From: Rhodobacter xanthinilyticus
GTDB lineage: Bacteria; Pseudomonadota; Alphaproteobacteria; Rhodobacterales; Rhodobacteraceae
Direction: 5' to 3'
Length of the DNA stretch: 64,000 nucleotides
Assembly: GCF_001856665.1 (NCBI RefSeq)
Contig: NZ_CP017782.1
Coordinates: 1-64,000 of the forward strand
Shown here: in pieces, positions 1 to 9,291 of the stretch
Numbering within the stretch: position 1 is the first letter of the stretch
Layout of the letters: the number at the start of each line of letters is the position of its first letter
Made by a program: the position numbers and the translations under genes
Notes under the pieces: model-generated
Told to the model about the DNA's origin: nothing
What the model saw: only the letters and a program-made list of their open reading frames with translations
Database searches by the model: none

Positions 1-2
1 CC

Positions 3-239
3 ATGTCGGGCGCCAAGACCCCGCAAGAGGCACTCGATGCGCTCTGCGCCGATCAGGAGCGCGTGCTGGAGCGTCTTGAGCGGGCCGGTATCCAGGGTGA
101 CATCGGTCCCAAGCTGAATGAGGAGATGGACGCCCAGTACTGGTTCGACCAGCCCGGCGCGCCCTATCCCAAGCTTGAAAACGAGGACGAAACCCCGCAG
201 ACCGTCAGCTATGATGAGCTGATCAAGTCCTGGCAGTAA
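3..239 (+). CDS. ABC transporter substrate-binding protein, C-terminal end (glycerol/sugar type), partial
   Basis: Only the last 78 codons are inside the window; the frame is open to the left edge, so the ATG at 3 is probably internal. The tail contains the stretch LERLERAGIQGDIGPKLNEE followed by MDAQYWFD, which resembles the C-terminal end of periplasmic binding proteins of the glycerol ABC transporter (GlpV-like) in alphaproteobacteria. The next gene is glycerol kinase, which fits a glycerol uptake and use operon. Family assignment rests on recall of the C-terminal motif and on context, so the exact substrate is an inference. Confidence 0.6.
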   Translation: MSGAKTPQEALDALCADQERVLERLERAGIQGDIGPKLNEEMDAQYWFDQPGAPYPKLENEDETPQTVSYDELIKSWQ

Positions 240-247
240 GCCTTCCT

Positions 248-271
248 CCCCGGCCGGGGCCCCTCGGGGCC
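248..271 (+). terminator. GC-rich hairpin after the binding-protein gene
   Basis: Two overlapping perfect inverted repeats, CCCCGGCCGGGG (248-259) and GGCCCC-TC-GGGGCC (258-271), sit just after the stop codon. There is no T tract, so this may be an attenuator or mRNA end stabiliser rather than a true terminator. Confidence 0.35.
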
Positions 272-337
272 TCGGCTATCCTGAAAACGTCCGGCGCCAG
301 GCTGCCGGGCACGACATCGCTCTGAGGAGAAGCGGTT

Positions 338-1819
338 ATGACCCACATTCTTGCAATCGATCAGGGAACCACGTCCACGCGGGCCATTCTTTTCGATCAG
401 GCGATGAACGTGGTCTCCTCGGCGCAGGAAGAATTTCCCCAGCATTATCCGGCCAGTGGCTGGGTCGAACATGACCCGGCCGATCTGTGGTCCACCACCG
501 CCGCCACCTGCCGCGCCGCGATTGAGCGCGCAGGCACGGGCGCCGAGGGAATCGCCGCCATCGGCATCACCAACCAGCGAGAAACGACGCTGGTCTGGGA
601 CCGCAAGACCGGAAAGCCCATTCATAACGCGATCGTCTGGCAGGACCGGCGCACCTCGGCGCTGTGCAAGCGCTCAAGTCCGAAGGGTTCGAAGAGATCG
701 TGACGGATCGCACGGGTCTGTTGCTCGATCCTATTTCTCGGGCACCAAATTGGCCTGGATCCTCGACAATGTCGAAGGCGCGCGGGCGCGGGCCGAGGCC
801 GGAGAGATCGTCTTCGCACGGTCGATACCTGGCTGGTAATGGAACCTGACGGGTGGGGCGGTGCATGTTACCGATGCCACCAATGCCGCACGGACCATGC
901 TTTACGATATTCGCAAGGGCCGCTGGTCGCAGACCATCTGCGAGCGTCTCGGCATCCCGATGGCGATGCTGCCCGAGGTGCGCGACTGCGCCGCCGAGTT
1001 CGGGCCAGACCCGCCCGGACCTGTTCGGCCGCGCCATCCCGATCCTCGGGATCGCGGGGATCAGCAGGCTGCGACCGTGGGGCAGGCCTGCTTTGCGCCG
1101 GGCATGATGAAATCCACCTATGGCACCGGCTGTTTCGCGTTGCTCAACACCGGTGCGGCGCCGGTGCGTTCGCAAAACCGGCTGCTGACGACCATCGCCT
1201 ACCAGTTGGACGGCAAGCCGACCTATGCGCTTGAGGGCTCGATCTTCATCGCAGGCGCTGTGGTGCAATGGCTGCGCGACGGGATCAAGATCATCCGCGA
1301 GGCGAAAGAGGCACAGGGTCTGGCCGACCGGGCCGATCCGACGCAGCAGGTGGTTCTGGTGCCGGCGTTCACCGGCTTGGTGCGCCCTATTGGAACGCCG
1401 AGTGTCGCGGCGCGGTCTTCGGGCTGACGCGCAACTCGGGCCCGGAAGAGCTGACCCGCGCGGCGTTGGAAAGCGTGGGCTATCAGACGCGCGACCTGTT
1501 GCAGGCGATGCGCGCGGATTGGACCGGCGGGGGCGAGACCGCGCTCCGGGTCGATGGCGGTATGAGCGCCTCGGACTTCGCGATGCAATTCCTGTCGGAC
1601 ATCATCGACGCGCGGGTGGACCGCCCCAAGGTGCTTGAGACAACCGCCATGGGCGCGGCCTGGCTGGCAGGACAACGCGCGGGGCTTTACCCGAACCAGT
1701 CGGAATTTGCCGCGCAATGGGCGTTGGAGCGGTGCTTCCAGCCGCAGATGGCGGCCGAGACCCGCGAAGATAAATACGCGGCCTGGCGCCGCGCGGTGGA
1801 TGCAACGATGCGGTTCTGA
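338..1819 (+). pseudogene. glpK: glycerol kinase with multiple single-base frameshifts
   Basis: Glycerol kinase phosphorylates glycerol to glycerol 3-phosphate in the cytoplasm. The start [16 protein letters not shown] (ATG at 338, with GAGGAG upstream) holds the phosphate-binding DQGTTSTR motif, and later fragments give WNLTGG-like, STYGTGCF and [11 protein letters not shown] segments in the correct order up to the stop at 1819. The protein can only be read by changing frame near 667, 733, 815, 838, about 1005, 1063 and 1382. Most shifts correspond to one base missing from a short run (for example the codon pair before ALKSEGF at 667). Between the shifts the protein is fully conserved with no in-frame decay. 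The full length of about 495 residues matches the family. Either the gene is newly dead or the sequence has indel errors. Confidence 0.85.
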
Positions 1820-1845
1820 CCCGCGGGGCCACCCGAGGAGGAGCG

Positions 1846-2991
1846 ATGACGATCTTTTCCGTGACGGCTCGGCCAGACGATCTTTGGTCGCGACAGTCGG
1901 CTGGGCGCGGCCGCGCATGTAGCACGGATGGGCGCGCGCATCTTGCTGGTCAGCGGCCGCTCGGTTCCCTGGGTCGAGACCTTCGAAGCCGAGTTGCGCG
2001 CCGCAGGTCTCGCCGTCGAGCGGATTTCTCCACCGGAGAACCCAGCTTGGGCGACGTCCGCGCCGGTGTCAGCGCCGCGCGCGCCTTTGGCGCGGAGTGC
2101 GTTGTCGCGGTCGGCGGGGGCGCGAGCATCGACCTTGGCAAGGCCATCGCGGGGCTGACGGGGTCAAAGGGCGACCCCGAGCAGTATCTGGAGTTGGGGC
2201 CAACCCCGGCCCGCAGCCTGACCGATCCGCTGCCCTTCATCGCCATGCCGACCACCTCGGGCACCGGGGCCGAGGCCACGCGCAACGCGGTCATCAGTGT
2301 GCCCGAGCGGCAGTTGAAGATCAGCCTGCGCGACCCCCGGCTGGTTCCGGTGTTGGCAATCGTCGATCCGGCCCTGACCGATGCGCTGCCCAAGGCGCTG
2401 ACGCTTGCAACCGGGCTCGACGCGATCACGCAGTTGATCGAAAGCTATCTGTGCAACCGCGCGAACCCCGTTACCGATGCGCTGTGCCGCGACACGCTAC
2501 CCGAGGCGATTGCCGCCCTGCGGTGCCTGATGGAGGGACCGTCACACACCGCACGCGATACCATGGCGCGGGCGAGCTACCTTAGCGGTCTGGCGCTGGC
2601 CAGTTCGGGGCTGGGCGTGGTGCATGGGCTTGCCTCGGTGATCGGTGGGCGCGGCGGTGCGCATGGCGCCATCTGCGGGCGGCTTCTGGCCGACGCGCTG
2701 AAGGTTAACCGCGAAGCGGCCGTGCGCGCGGGCCAGCCCACCCGGCGCTTTGATGAGGTCGAGGCGTGGCTGCGCGAAGGGCTTGGCGGAACGGTTAGCG
2801 GGCCAGAGCGTCTGCGTGCCTTCATCGACCGCCACGGCCTACCAACGCTGAACGATCTACACCTGTCCGAGCGCGATTTCGCTGCCGTCGCGCAAGAGGC
2901 CCTTGGCGCCTCCTCGACCAAGGCAAATCCCGTTGCGCTCAGCGTCGATGACATTGCCCGGATCTTGCACGGCGCCGCGCGGAGCAAGTGA
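1846..2991 (+). pseudogene. iron-containing alcohol dehydrogenase, N-terminal frameshifts
   Basis: From about 2030 the product is a normal group III (iron-type) alcohol dehydrogenase: GGGASIDLGKAIA binds NAD(P), PTTSGTGAEAT and the His/Asp metal ligands follow (GLDAITQLIESYL, GLGVVHGLA). The ATG at 1846 has a strong AGGAGG upstream, but that frame turns to nonsense after MTIFSVTA. Residues TIFGRDSRLGAAAHVARMGA and then ILLVSG lie in another frame (1877 to about 2030), so two one-base indels are needed. Similar proteins include maleylacetate reductase and 1,3-propanediol or lactaldehyde dehydrogenases; substrate cannot be told from sequence. It follows glpK by 26 bases and probably forms part of the same operon. 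Confidence 0.75.
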
Positions 2992-3072
2992 GGCAGGGGC
3001 ACGGTTCCTCCTGTATTTTCAGGGAAAAATAGGGTAACATCATTCGTACTGCTTAACGCGGGGAGGAACGTC

Positions 3073-3848
3073 ATGTTCGTCGCTCAGTCTGTTCTGCAAG
3101 GCGGTGGCGCGGGGTGGTCGGCGGTTGCCTGCGCGTTGGCGCTTTCGTTTTCTGTCGCCCCCGCGAGCGCGCAGGATAGCGGCGACTGGAAGATGCAGTT
3201 CAACCCTTACCTCTGGGGCTCGGGCCTGAGCGGCAGCGTGGCCACGGTGCCCGGGCTGCCCGCCGCCGATATCGACAAGTCGTTCAGCGATATCCTTGAT
3301 GATCTCGATCTCGGCGCTATGGCCGGGCTGACAGCTCGGAAGGGCGATTTCGGGCTATTCGGCGATGTGATGTATGTGAAGGTCGGGGCCGAGCAGGCGC
3401 TTGGCCCGGTGCTTGGCAGCGCCACGCTCGACGCGAAGAATGTCGCGTTCACCCTTGGCGGCGACTACGTCATTGCACGCTCCCAAAATGGCGAGTTGCG
3501 GCTGGCCGGCGGCCTTCGTTACTGGAACGTCGAGACCGATCTGCGCTTCAGCGGCGGTGCGGTGGGGAGCGTTCAGGATCGGCTTCGAACGATTGGATGG
3601 ATGGGCTGGCCGGCGTGAACTGGCAGGCCGACACAAGCGCGAAAACCTTCGTGACGGGTTGGGCAATGGTCGGCGCTGGCGGATCGGACTTTACCGCCGA
3701 TGTCTTCGCGGGCCTCGGCTACCGGATCAGTGAGCGCAATTCCATCGTCGGCGGCTACCGATATCTGAGCGTCGATCGCGAGGACGGTGATTTCCTGTAT
3801 GACGTCGAGCAGCAGGGCCTGATGCTGGGCCTGAGCCTGCCGTTTTGA
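3073..3848 (+). pseudogene. outer-membrane beta-barrel protein with one frameshift
   Basis: The ATG at 3073 is preceded by GGGAGGAACGTC. A signal peptide (cleavage after ASA, before QDSGDWKM) leads into alternating hydrophobic strands typical of a small outer-membrane barrel. The first frame ends in a stop at 3618, while the second half (GVNWQADTSAKTFVTGWAMV onward) continues in another frame from about 3580 to a classic C-terminal phenylalanine (GLSLPF). One indel near 3580 would restore a protein of about 257 residues. I do not recognise a specific subfamily. Confidence 0.65.
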
Positions 3849-3878
3849 CGGCGCCGCGCACTCCGGCCGCTTGGGCGG

Positions 3879-4218
3879 TTACTCAAGCTGCCACAGACCG
3901 TCGGCACGCTTGCAGCGCTTGAATTCGCCACGCTGCGGACCGGCCTTTTCTTTCGTCTCAAAGACATGCGCAAGAAGGACGCAATTGTCCTGAATTTCGG
4001 TGATCTCGATCGAACCACCCGCGCCGCTGGCCTCGTTTTTCCACTCTCCCATATCGCCCGGCTTCGCCTCGGGGGCGGTGTAGAGCGCTTCCGCTTCGGC
4101 CATCATCAGCTTGACGTCATCGGGGGCAGGCCGGAGTCGCCCAACATGACGGCCGCGCCTGTGCCTGCGCCATTCCGGCGAAACCGATAAACGTCAGCAG
4201 GGTAAGAAGGGGTCGCAT
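3879..4218 (-). pseudogene. small secreted protein of unknown function, one frameshift
   Basis: The start codon at 4218 (minus strand) encodes the signal peptide MRPLLTLLTFIGFAGMAQAQ. After about 28 residues the frame breaks and the rest, MMAEAEALYTAPEAKPGDMG and onward to QLE at 3879, is in another frame. One base change near 4130 would give a protein of about 112 residues. Its position next to the regulator of the molybdoenzyme cluster may be coincidental. No known domain was recognised. Confidence 0.5.
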
Positions 4219-4287
4219 TCGAGAGTTCTCCACGGCAGGGACACGAGCATTGATTTGCCGGTCATGGCATGAGCCGAAGGTGCCTTG

Positions 4288-5631
4288 TCAGTTGATCTTG
4301 CGCAAGATGCGGTAGGTGTTGCGCTCGGAAATCCCGAGCGTCTCGGCCAGTTTCTGGCGGTTGCCGCCAAACCGGTCGAGCAGCAGTTGCAGATAGGCGT
4401 CGCGCATTTCCTCAAGCGTGGGCGGCGCTGCGAAACGCAGCAAGATCCCGTTGCTGCCAGCGGCCTGTACGCCGGTCTGGCCAGCCAGCCCGACATCGGC
4501 GGGCAGGATCTCGGCGCGGCCGGCGGACATGATCAGCCCGCGTTCAATTGCGTTGCGCAATTCGCGAATATTCCCGGGCCAATCGTAGCTTTGCAGCGCG
4601 GTGCGGGTTTCGCGCGGCAGAACCTTGTCGACGCCGCGCTGGAACGAGCGGTTCTCCAGCAGGAACTCGGCCAATGTCGGGATGTCCTGCGCGCGCTCGC
4701 GCAGTGCGGGCACCGCCAGGCTGAGGGCCGAGAGGCGATAGAACAGCTCGGGGCGGAAGCGGCCCTCGCGCGCGGCGCCTTCAAGGTCGGCGGCGGTGGC
4801 CGCGATCAGCCGCACGGGGCAGGGCAGCGACATGACCGAGCCCTGCGGCCGGTAGCAGCCCTGCTCCATCACCCGCAATACCGGGGCTTGCAGGGTCAGC
4901 GGCAGCTTTTCGATTTCGTTCAGAAATACCGTCCCGGCCTCGGCGGCGGCAAAAAGGCCCTCGCGCCGGGGTGTGCCGCTACCCGGCAGGCTGCCGAAGA
5001 GATCGGCCGCGCTTAGTTCCGGGTCGCAGTCGATGGTCACGAAACGCGCGTTGGCGCGCGGGCTTTGCATGTGGATCGCCTCGGCCACGGCGGTCTTTCC
5101 GGTGCCCGCCTCGCCACGCAGCAGCACCGGCGCATCCGAGGCCGCGACCAGGCCGATCATGCGGCGTAACTCAACCATCACGGGGCTGTCGCCGGTTAGG
5201 GTCATCTGGTCGGCGCGTTGGGCCTTGGCCTGCCAGAACGCCAGATCACGCCGCAGCGCAGCTGTCTCGAACACCCGCCCAAGCGCCAGTTCAAGGCTGT
5301 CGGGTGAGACCGGCTTGACCATATATTCCACCGCCCCCGCTTTGACCGCGCGCACCGCCTGGTCGATCGAGCCGAAGGCCGTCAGGATCACCACAGGGCA
5401 GAACTCGCGCAGCTCCGGCAGGAAGGTCATGCCGTCGGTATCGGGCAGGCGCATGTCGAGGATCGCCAGCGCCGGGGCGAAATATCCCAGCATCTCCAGC
5501 GCTTCGGCTCGGGAGCGCGCGCCGCGTGCGTCATGTCCCAGTTCGGCCAACTGGTCGCAGAGCAGGCGGTTCAGGGTGCGGTCGTCCTCGACCACAAGGA
5601 TCGGGCGCGGGGCTACGGGGGGAGGTGTCAT
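4288..5631 (-). CDS. NtrC-family response regulator lacking the GAFTGA loop
   Basis: Order of domains: receiver (residues 8-120, phospho-acceptor Asp59 in LAILDMRLPD, Lys106), AAA+ domain (about 145-385) and a Fis-type helix-turn-helix at the end (LAETLGISERNTYRILRKI). Walker A is GEAGTGKT (173-180). After DLFG the sequence runs straight into SLPGSGTPRREGLF, so the GAFTGA loop that contacts sigma54 is missing. Walker B reads TVFLNEI, with Asn238 where the family has Asp. From family knowledge, NtrC-like proteins without GAFTGA, such as Rhodobacter capsulatus NtrC, work with the housekeeping sigma factor. The start overlaps the kinase stop by four bases. It probably controls the molybdoenzyme operon upstream. 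Confidence 0.88.
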   Translation of the reverse strand: MTPPPVAPRPILVVEDDRTLNRLLCDQLAELGHDARGARSRAEALEMLGYFAPALAILDMRLPDTDGMTFLPELREFCPVVILTAFGSIDQAVRAVKAGAVEYMVKPVSPDSLELALGRVFETAALRRDLAFWQAKAQRADQMTLTGDSPVMVELRRMIGLVAASDAPVLLRGEAGTGKTAVAEAIHMQSPRANARFVTIDCDPELSAADLFGSLPGSGTPRREGLFAAAEAGTVFLNEIEKLPLTLQAPVLRVMEQGCYRPQGSVMSLPCPVRLIAATAADLEGAAREGRFRPELFYRLSALSLAVPALRERAQDIPTLAEFLLENRSFQRGVDKVLPRETRTALQSYDWPGNIRELRNAIERGLIMSAGRAEILPADVGLAGQTGVQAAGSNGILLRFAAPPTLEEMRDAYLQLLLDRFGGNRQKLAETLGISERNTYRILRKIN

Positions 5632-7538
5632 GGCGACGTCTCCTGTGAGGTGATGGCATCCGCCTGCAGGGCGTCTGTTTCCGGGGCGTCGGGATCGGGG
5701 AAGCTGACGGTAAAGACCGAACCGCGCCCGAGGCTGCTTTCGACCTCGATCGTGGCGCCGTGGCGTTCGAGGATGCCGCGCACGATCGACAGGCCAAGCC
5801 CACGGCCCATGCTCGCATCGGCGCGGCGCGACCAGAAGGGCATGAAGATCCGCTCCAGATCCGCCGCCGCGATGCCGATGCCCAGATCGGTGACCGACAG
5901 GCGCACCTTGCCCGCCTCACGCCAGCCGCGCAACGTGACGGTGCCGCCCTTGGGCATGGCGTGGAAGGCATTCATGATCAGGTTGGTTAGCAGCATCCGC
6001 AGGTCGGCATCGGTGGCGATCAGCCGCAGGCCGGGTTCCAACTCGGTCACTATCGTGATGCCGCCCTGCTCGGCCTGATAGTTAAGCAGTTGCGAGACGC
6101 CCGAGACGACGCGGTCAAGCTCGATCAATTGGCGGCCTTCGCCGGGCGGCGCTGAAAGCATCAGCAGGTTGTCGGTGATCTCGATGCATTTGCCGACCTC
6201 AGAGCGGATCGTGTCGAAATAGGCGCGGGCGCGTTCCGGGCGGCCCTGGTCGAATTCGCGCGCCAGCGCCGCAAGGGCGAGTTCAACCGAGGAGAGCGGA
6301 TTGAAGATCTCATGCGCGACCCCGGCGGCCAAGAGGCCGATCTCGCTTAGCCGTTCTTCCTGCGAGATGCGGGCCTGCGTGTCGAGATCGCGGATCGCCT
6401 CGACGACGCAGGGCGGGCCGTCACCCGCCAGTTCGATCCGGGCTGAGCTGACCTCGACCGTGCGCGCGCCCCCGGCGCAGTGATGCCGGTCGCGGAAGGT
6501 CACCGCGGGGGCGCCTTTCTCGATCAGTTCGACCACCGGGCAGGTCACCAGCGTGTGCGGGCAAGGCGTGTCTCGGCCGTGGCTGGAGGCATAGCAGAAG
6601 CTGCCCGCGACGGTTTCCGGGTCATGCCCGGTCTGCCGGCAATAGGCGCGATTGGCGCGCAGGATGCGGAAGTCGGGGCCGATCACGCGCACGCCGTCGG
6701 GCAGCGCATCGAGCAGCGCCTGCAACTCGGCCTCTGAGTGGCGGATCGTGGCCAGCTGGCTTTCAATCTGCGCGGACATGCGGTTGAAGGCCTGCCCGAG
6801 ACCGGCGATCTCATCTTCGCCCCTAATATCGAGCTGGGTATCGAGCGACCCTTCGGCCAGCGCGCGATTGGCGGCGGTCAGACGGTCGAGCGGTGCGATC
6901 ACCATGCGCCGCAGCGCGATCCACATCGCGGCGCTGGCCAGCGTCACGACAGCAAGCCCCAGAACCCCCAGCCAGATCGCGCCGGAAAAAGCCTCGCGGC
7001 GGATCGCCCCGGCGCGGTAATCCACCACCAGCAGCCCGTTAACGGGATGTTCCGCCGCCTCGCCGTGGCACTGGCGGCACTCGCTGCGGTTCAGCACCGG
7101 GTTGATCGAGCGCATGGCGACCTCGCCGCCGCCTTCGTCAAGGTAACGCGCGCCGGGGGCGCGGCTTTCTAGCGCCTCTTGCAGCGCCGGGCTGTCCAGC
7201 ATCTGCCCGACGCGCGACGGGTCCGACGAGAAGCGCACCTCGAAATCGGGATTGACGATCATCACCCGCGCGATGTCGTCCTGCCGACCCAACCCGTCGA
7301 GGATCTGCAAAAGCCCTGGGATGTCGCGCTTGAGCATTGCGTTTTCCAGTGCGCCCTGAAGCAGCTCGTTGATCTGGCCGGCCGCGCGGGCGTGAACCGA
7401 GATCATCTGGTTGCGGTAAAGCGTGCTGAGCACGGCAAGGAATAGCGCCGAGACGACGATCAGCAAGCCACCGAGTGCGAGGATCAGCTTGCGCTGCACC
7501 GAGGCGCCCGCCCAATGCCGGAACCGGGCCATGATCAT
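5628..7538 (-). CDS. membrane sensor histidine kinase with periplasmic haem-c motif
   Basis: The ATG at 7538 was chosen because it overlaps the upstream stop as ATGA; an upstream start would overlap 58 bases. The protein (636 residues) has membrane segments at about 17-41 and 187-208 that enclose a periplasmic domain ending in CRQCH (154-158), a c-type haem-binding motif. HAMP, PAS and kinase domains follow, with phospho-acceptor His409 in AHEIFNPLSS and a GRGLGLSI ATP-binding box. The PAS domain has a Cys-rich stretch, SFCYASSHGRDTPCPH, plus CPV, resembling redox or metal-sensing PAS variants. Together with the response regulator it forms a two-component pair; haem ligation suggests sensing of redox state or a gas, but the signal is inferred. 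Confidence 0.88.
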   Translation of the reverse strand: MIMARFRHWAGASVQRKLILALGGLLIVVSALFLAVLSTLYRNQMISVHARAAGQINELLQGALENAMLKRDIPGLLQILDGLGRQDDIARVMIVNPDFEVRFSSDPSRVGQMLDSPALQEALESRAPGARYLDEGGGEVAMRSINPVLNRSECRQCHGEAAEHPVNGLLVVDYRAGAIRREAFSGAIWLGVLGLAVVTLASAAMWIALRRMVIAPLDRLTAANRALAEGSLDTQLDIRGEDEIAGLGQAFNRMSAQIESQLATIRHSEAELQALLDALPDGVRVIGPDFRILRANRAYCRQTGHDPETVAGSFCYASSHGRDTPCPHTLVTCPVVELIEKGAPAVTFRDRHHCAGGARTVEVSSARIELAGDGPPCVVEAIRDLDTQARISQEERLSEIGLLAAGVAHEIFNPLSSVELALAALAREFDQGRPERARAYFDTIRSEVGKCIEITDNLLMLSAPPGEGRQLIELDRVVSGVSQLLNYQAEQGGITIVTELEPGLRLIATDADLRMLLTNLIMNAFHAMPKGGTVTLRGWREAGKVRLSVTDLGIGIAAADLERIFMPFWSRRADASMGRGLGLSIVRGILERHGATIEVESSLGRGSVFTVSFPDPDAPETDALQADAITSQETSP

Positions 7539-8524
7539 GACAGCACCTGAAACAGCTTGCGGTGATGCCCGGTGCGGCGGCAGACCGGGCAAAGGCCTCC
7601 TTCAGCGTTCGCGGGGCGATGCGCGGCAGGCTCATGCACCGATACCCCGCAGCCGCGGCAGGCATAGGCTTGCAGCGGCACGTCGGGGGGGGCTGGGGCC
7701 ATCGCGGCTAGTTGCAAGGCATCCTCGTCGCAGACATCGGCACAAAGCCCGCAGCCGGTGCAGGCCGCAGGCTCGGTCCGGTAGCACGGATTTCCCTCGT
7801 CGTCCTTGATACGGATCAGAACGCCATGGGGGCAAATGCGCAAACATGCCTCGCAGCCCGTGCATCTATTGGCGTCAATGCGAGGAGTGGCGGCGAAAAC
7901 CTCGCTGTCACGGCAGGGTTCTGCCTGCAACCGTGCCAGTGCGTCTACCTGAGTCTCGGGAGTGGCAACGCGCTTGAAAATGTTGCGGCGCGCGGGGTTT
8001 TCGGGGGCTTCGCGCAGCAGGGTCGTGATTTCGGCATGGCTGGCGGGCGCCAGTCCAAGCCCCGCCAGCCCGCGGCCCTCGGCCAGCGCCGAGATCTGCG
8101 CTGTGCGCGCCGACAGATCATGCCCCTCGGGCGGCTTGTCAGGACAGGTCGCGCAATCGCCGCTGGCCAGCGCGATACGGTGCACACCCTCTGCCAGAAG
8201 CGTGGCAAGATCGTTCAGCGACAGCGCATGGGCGCAGGGGCGCGATGCATCACCCTGGGGGTGGCGCGGGCAAAGCGCCAATGCCACCCCGCCGCGCCGT
8301 GCTGCAACGGCAGAGGAGCCGGGCAACGAGAGCGCGCTTTCGGGGCAGGCCGCCGCACAGAGCCCGCAGCCCGAGCAGCGTTCCGGCTCGATCTGCAACC
8401 CGCCGCGGATCGGTTCAAGCGCACCGTGGGGGCAGGCCTCGATACAGGCCGCGCAGGAACTGGCGGACAGACGGGCGGCGGTGCAACTGCCCGCGGCCAG
8501 CCGGGGCAGGGCGCTGGTTACCAA
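7535..8524 (-). CDS. multi-cluster 4Fe-4S ferredoxin-like protein
   Basis: The 329-residue protein carries two pairs of 4Fe-4S motifs: CAACIEACP and CSGCGLCAAACP near the N-terminus, CTGCEACLRICP and CTGCGLCADVCD in the C-terminal half. It ends with a zinc-ribbon-like pair, CRGCG and CPVC. No signal peptide is visible, so it should act in the cytoplasm. The start is TTG at 8524, overlapping the chaperone stop by seven bases; an upstream start inside the chaperone gene cannot be excluded. Similar genes accompany DMSO-reductase family operons, where they may serve maturation or electron delivery; that role is inferred. Confidence 0.75.
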   Translation of the reverse strand: MVTSALPRLAAGSCTAARLSASSCAACIEACPHGALEPIRGGLQIEPERCSGCGLCAAACPESALSLPGSSAVAARRGGVALALCPRHPQGDASRPCAHALSLNDLATLLAEGVHRIALASGDCATCPDKPPEGHDLSARTAQISALAEGRGLAGLGLAPASHAEITTLLREAPENPARRNIFKRVATPETQVDALARLQAEPCRDSEVFAATPRIDANRCTGCEACLRICPHGVLIRIKDDEGNPCYRTEPAACTGCGLCADVCDEDALQLAAMAPAPPDVPLQAYACRGCGVSVHEPAAHRPANAEGGLCPVCRRTGHHRKLFQVLS

Positions 8525-9291
8525 CTCTCGGCCGCTCCGGGCACGAAGGGCGCGGCCTCGGCCTCGGGCTGGCTTGAGGCGGGGACCGATTTGCGCGGCT
8601 GACGCGCAAGGCCGGTCAGATCCTCAAGCTCGTCGCGCAGGGCCTCAAGGTAGGCTGCGCAGAGCAGCCCCGCAGCGGCATAGAGCGGCTCGGCCACGCG
8701 AAGGGCCATTCTGCGACCGAACTCGGGCACCCAGGGCAGCAGATGCGCGTCAAGGAAATGCGCCGCATCGGCCATGCTCGCCTCGGTGCCGAGGTTCAGC
8801 AGCAGGCCAAGGAATTGCAGCTCATGCACGATATGATCGTCGGCGCGCTTGCGCCAGTCAGGGACGGTTACGCCGTAATGCGCATACCAGTCGCGCACCT
8901 CGAACATCGGGCCCTGACGCTCCAGCTTTTCCTCGGTCAGCCAGACCGAGGCGTTGGGCGCCAGCCGGTAGCCATGCGTCAGGAATACATCGGCGTAATC
9001 GGCGGCCAAGGCATCCAGCGCGCGGGCGGGAACCTGCTCGGGCAGGCCCGACAGGGCAACCCGCAGGACCTGGGCGCCTGCGCGACCCTCGGGCGAAGGC
9101 AGCAGCGCCTCGAACATATCGGGCGCCTGAATGGCACGCAGTCCGCACATCAGATCGCTGTCCGCCTCGCGGTCAAAGAGGCGGATCAGCAGGCCAAGCG
9201 CCTCGGCGGCGGTATCAAGGGTGCCCCGTGCCGTATCAGGGGCGGCACGGGGCAGGGGCGGGGAGGGGAGACTGGTTTGAGGTTCACCCAT
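8518..9291 (-). CDS. TorD/DmsD-type molybdoenzyme chaperone
   Basis: A 257-residue, mostly helical protein without signal peptide. The segment YADVFLTHGYRLAPNASVWL followed by the helix HIVHELQFLGLLLNL matches the TorD family pattern (conserved YxxLF-like and P-x-ES-like region, then a DHI.. ELxF helix). Family members bind the twin-arginine leader of their partner and help cofactor insertion. Here the partner should be the DmsA-like subunit encoded at 9968-12532. Start overlaps the Fe-S subunit stop by eight bases, supporting translational coupling. Confidence 0.82.
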   Translation of the reverse strand: MGEPQTSLPSPPLPRAAPDTARGTLDTAAEALGLLIRLFDREADSDLMCGLRAIQAPDMFEALLPSPEGRAGAQVLRVALSGLPEQVPARALDALAADYADVFLTHGYRLAPNASVWLTEEKLERQGPMFEVRDWYAHYGVTVPDWRKRADDHIVHELQFLGLLLNLGTEASMADAAHFLDAHLLPWVPEFGRRMALRVAEPLYAAAGLLCAAYLEALRDELEDLTGLARQPRKSVPASSQPEAEAAPFVPGAAESW

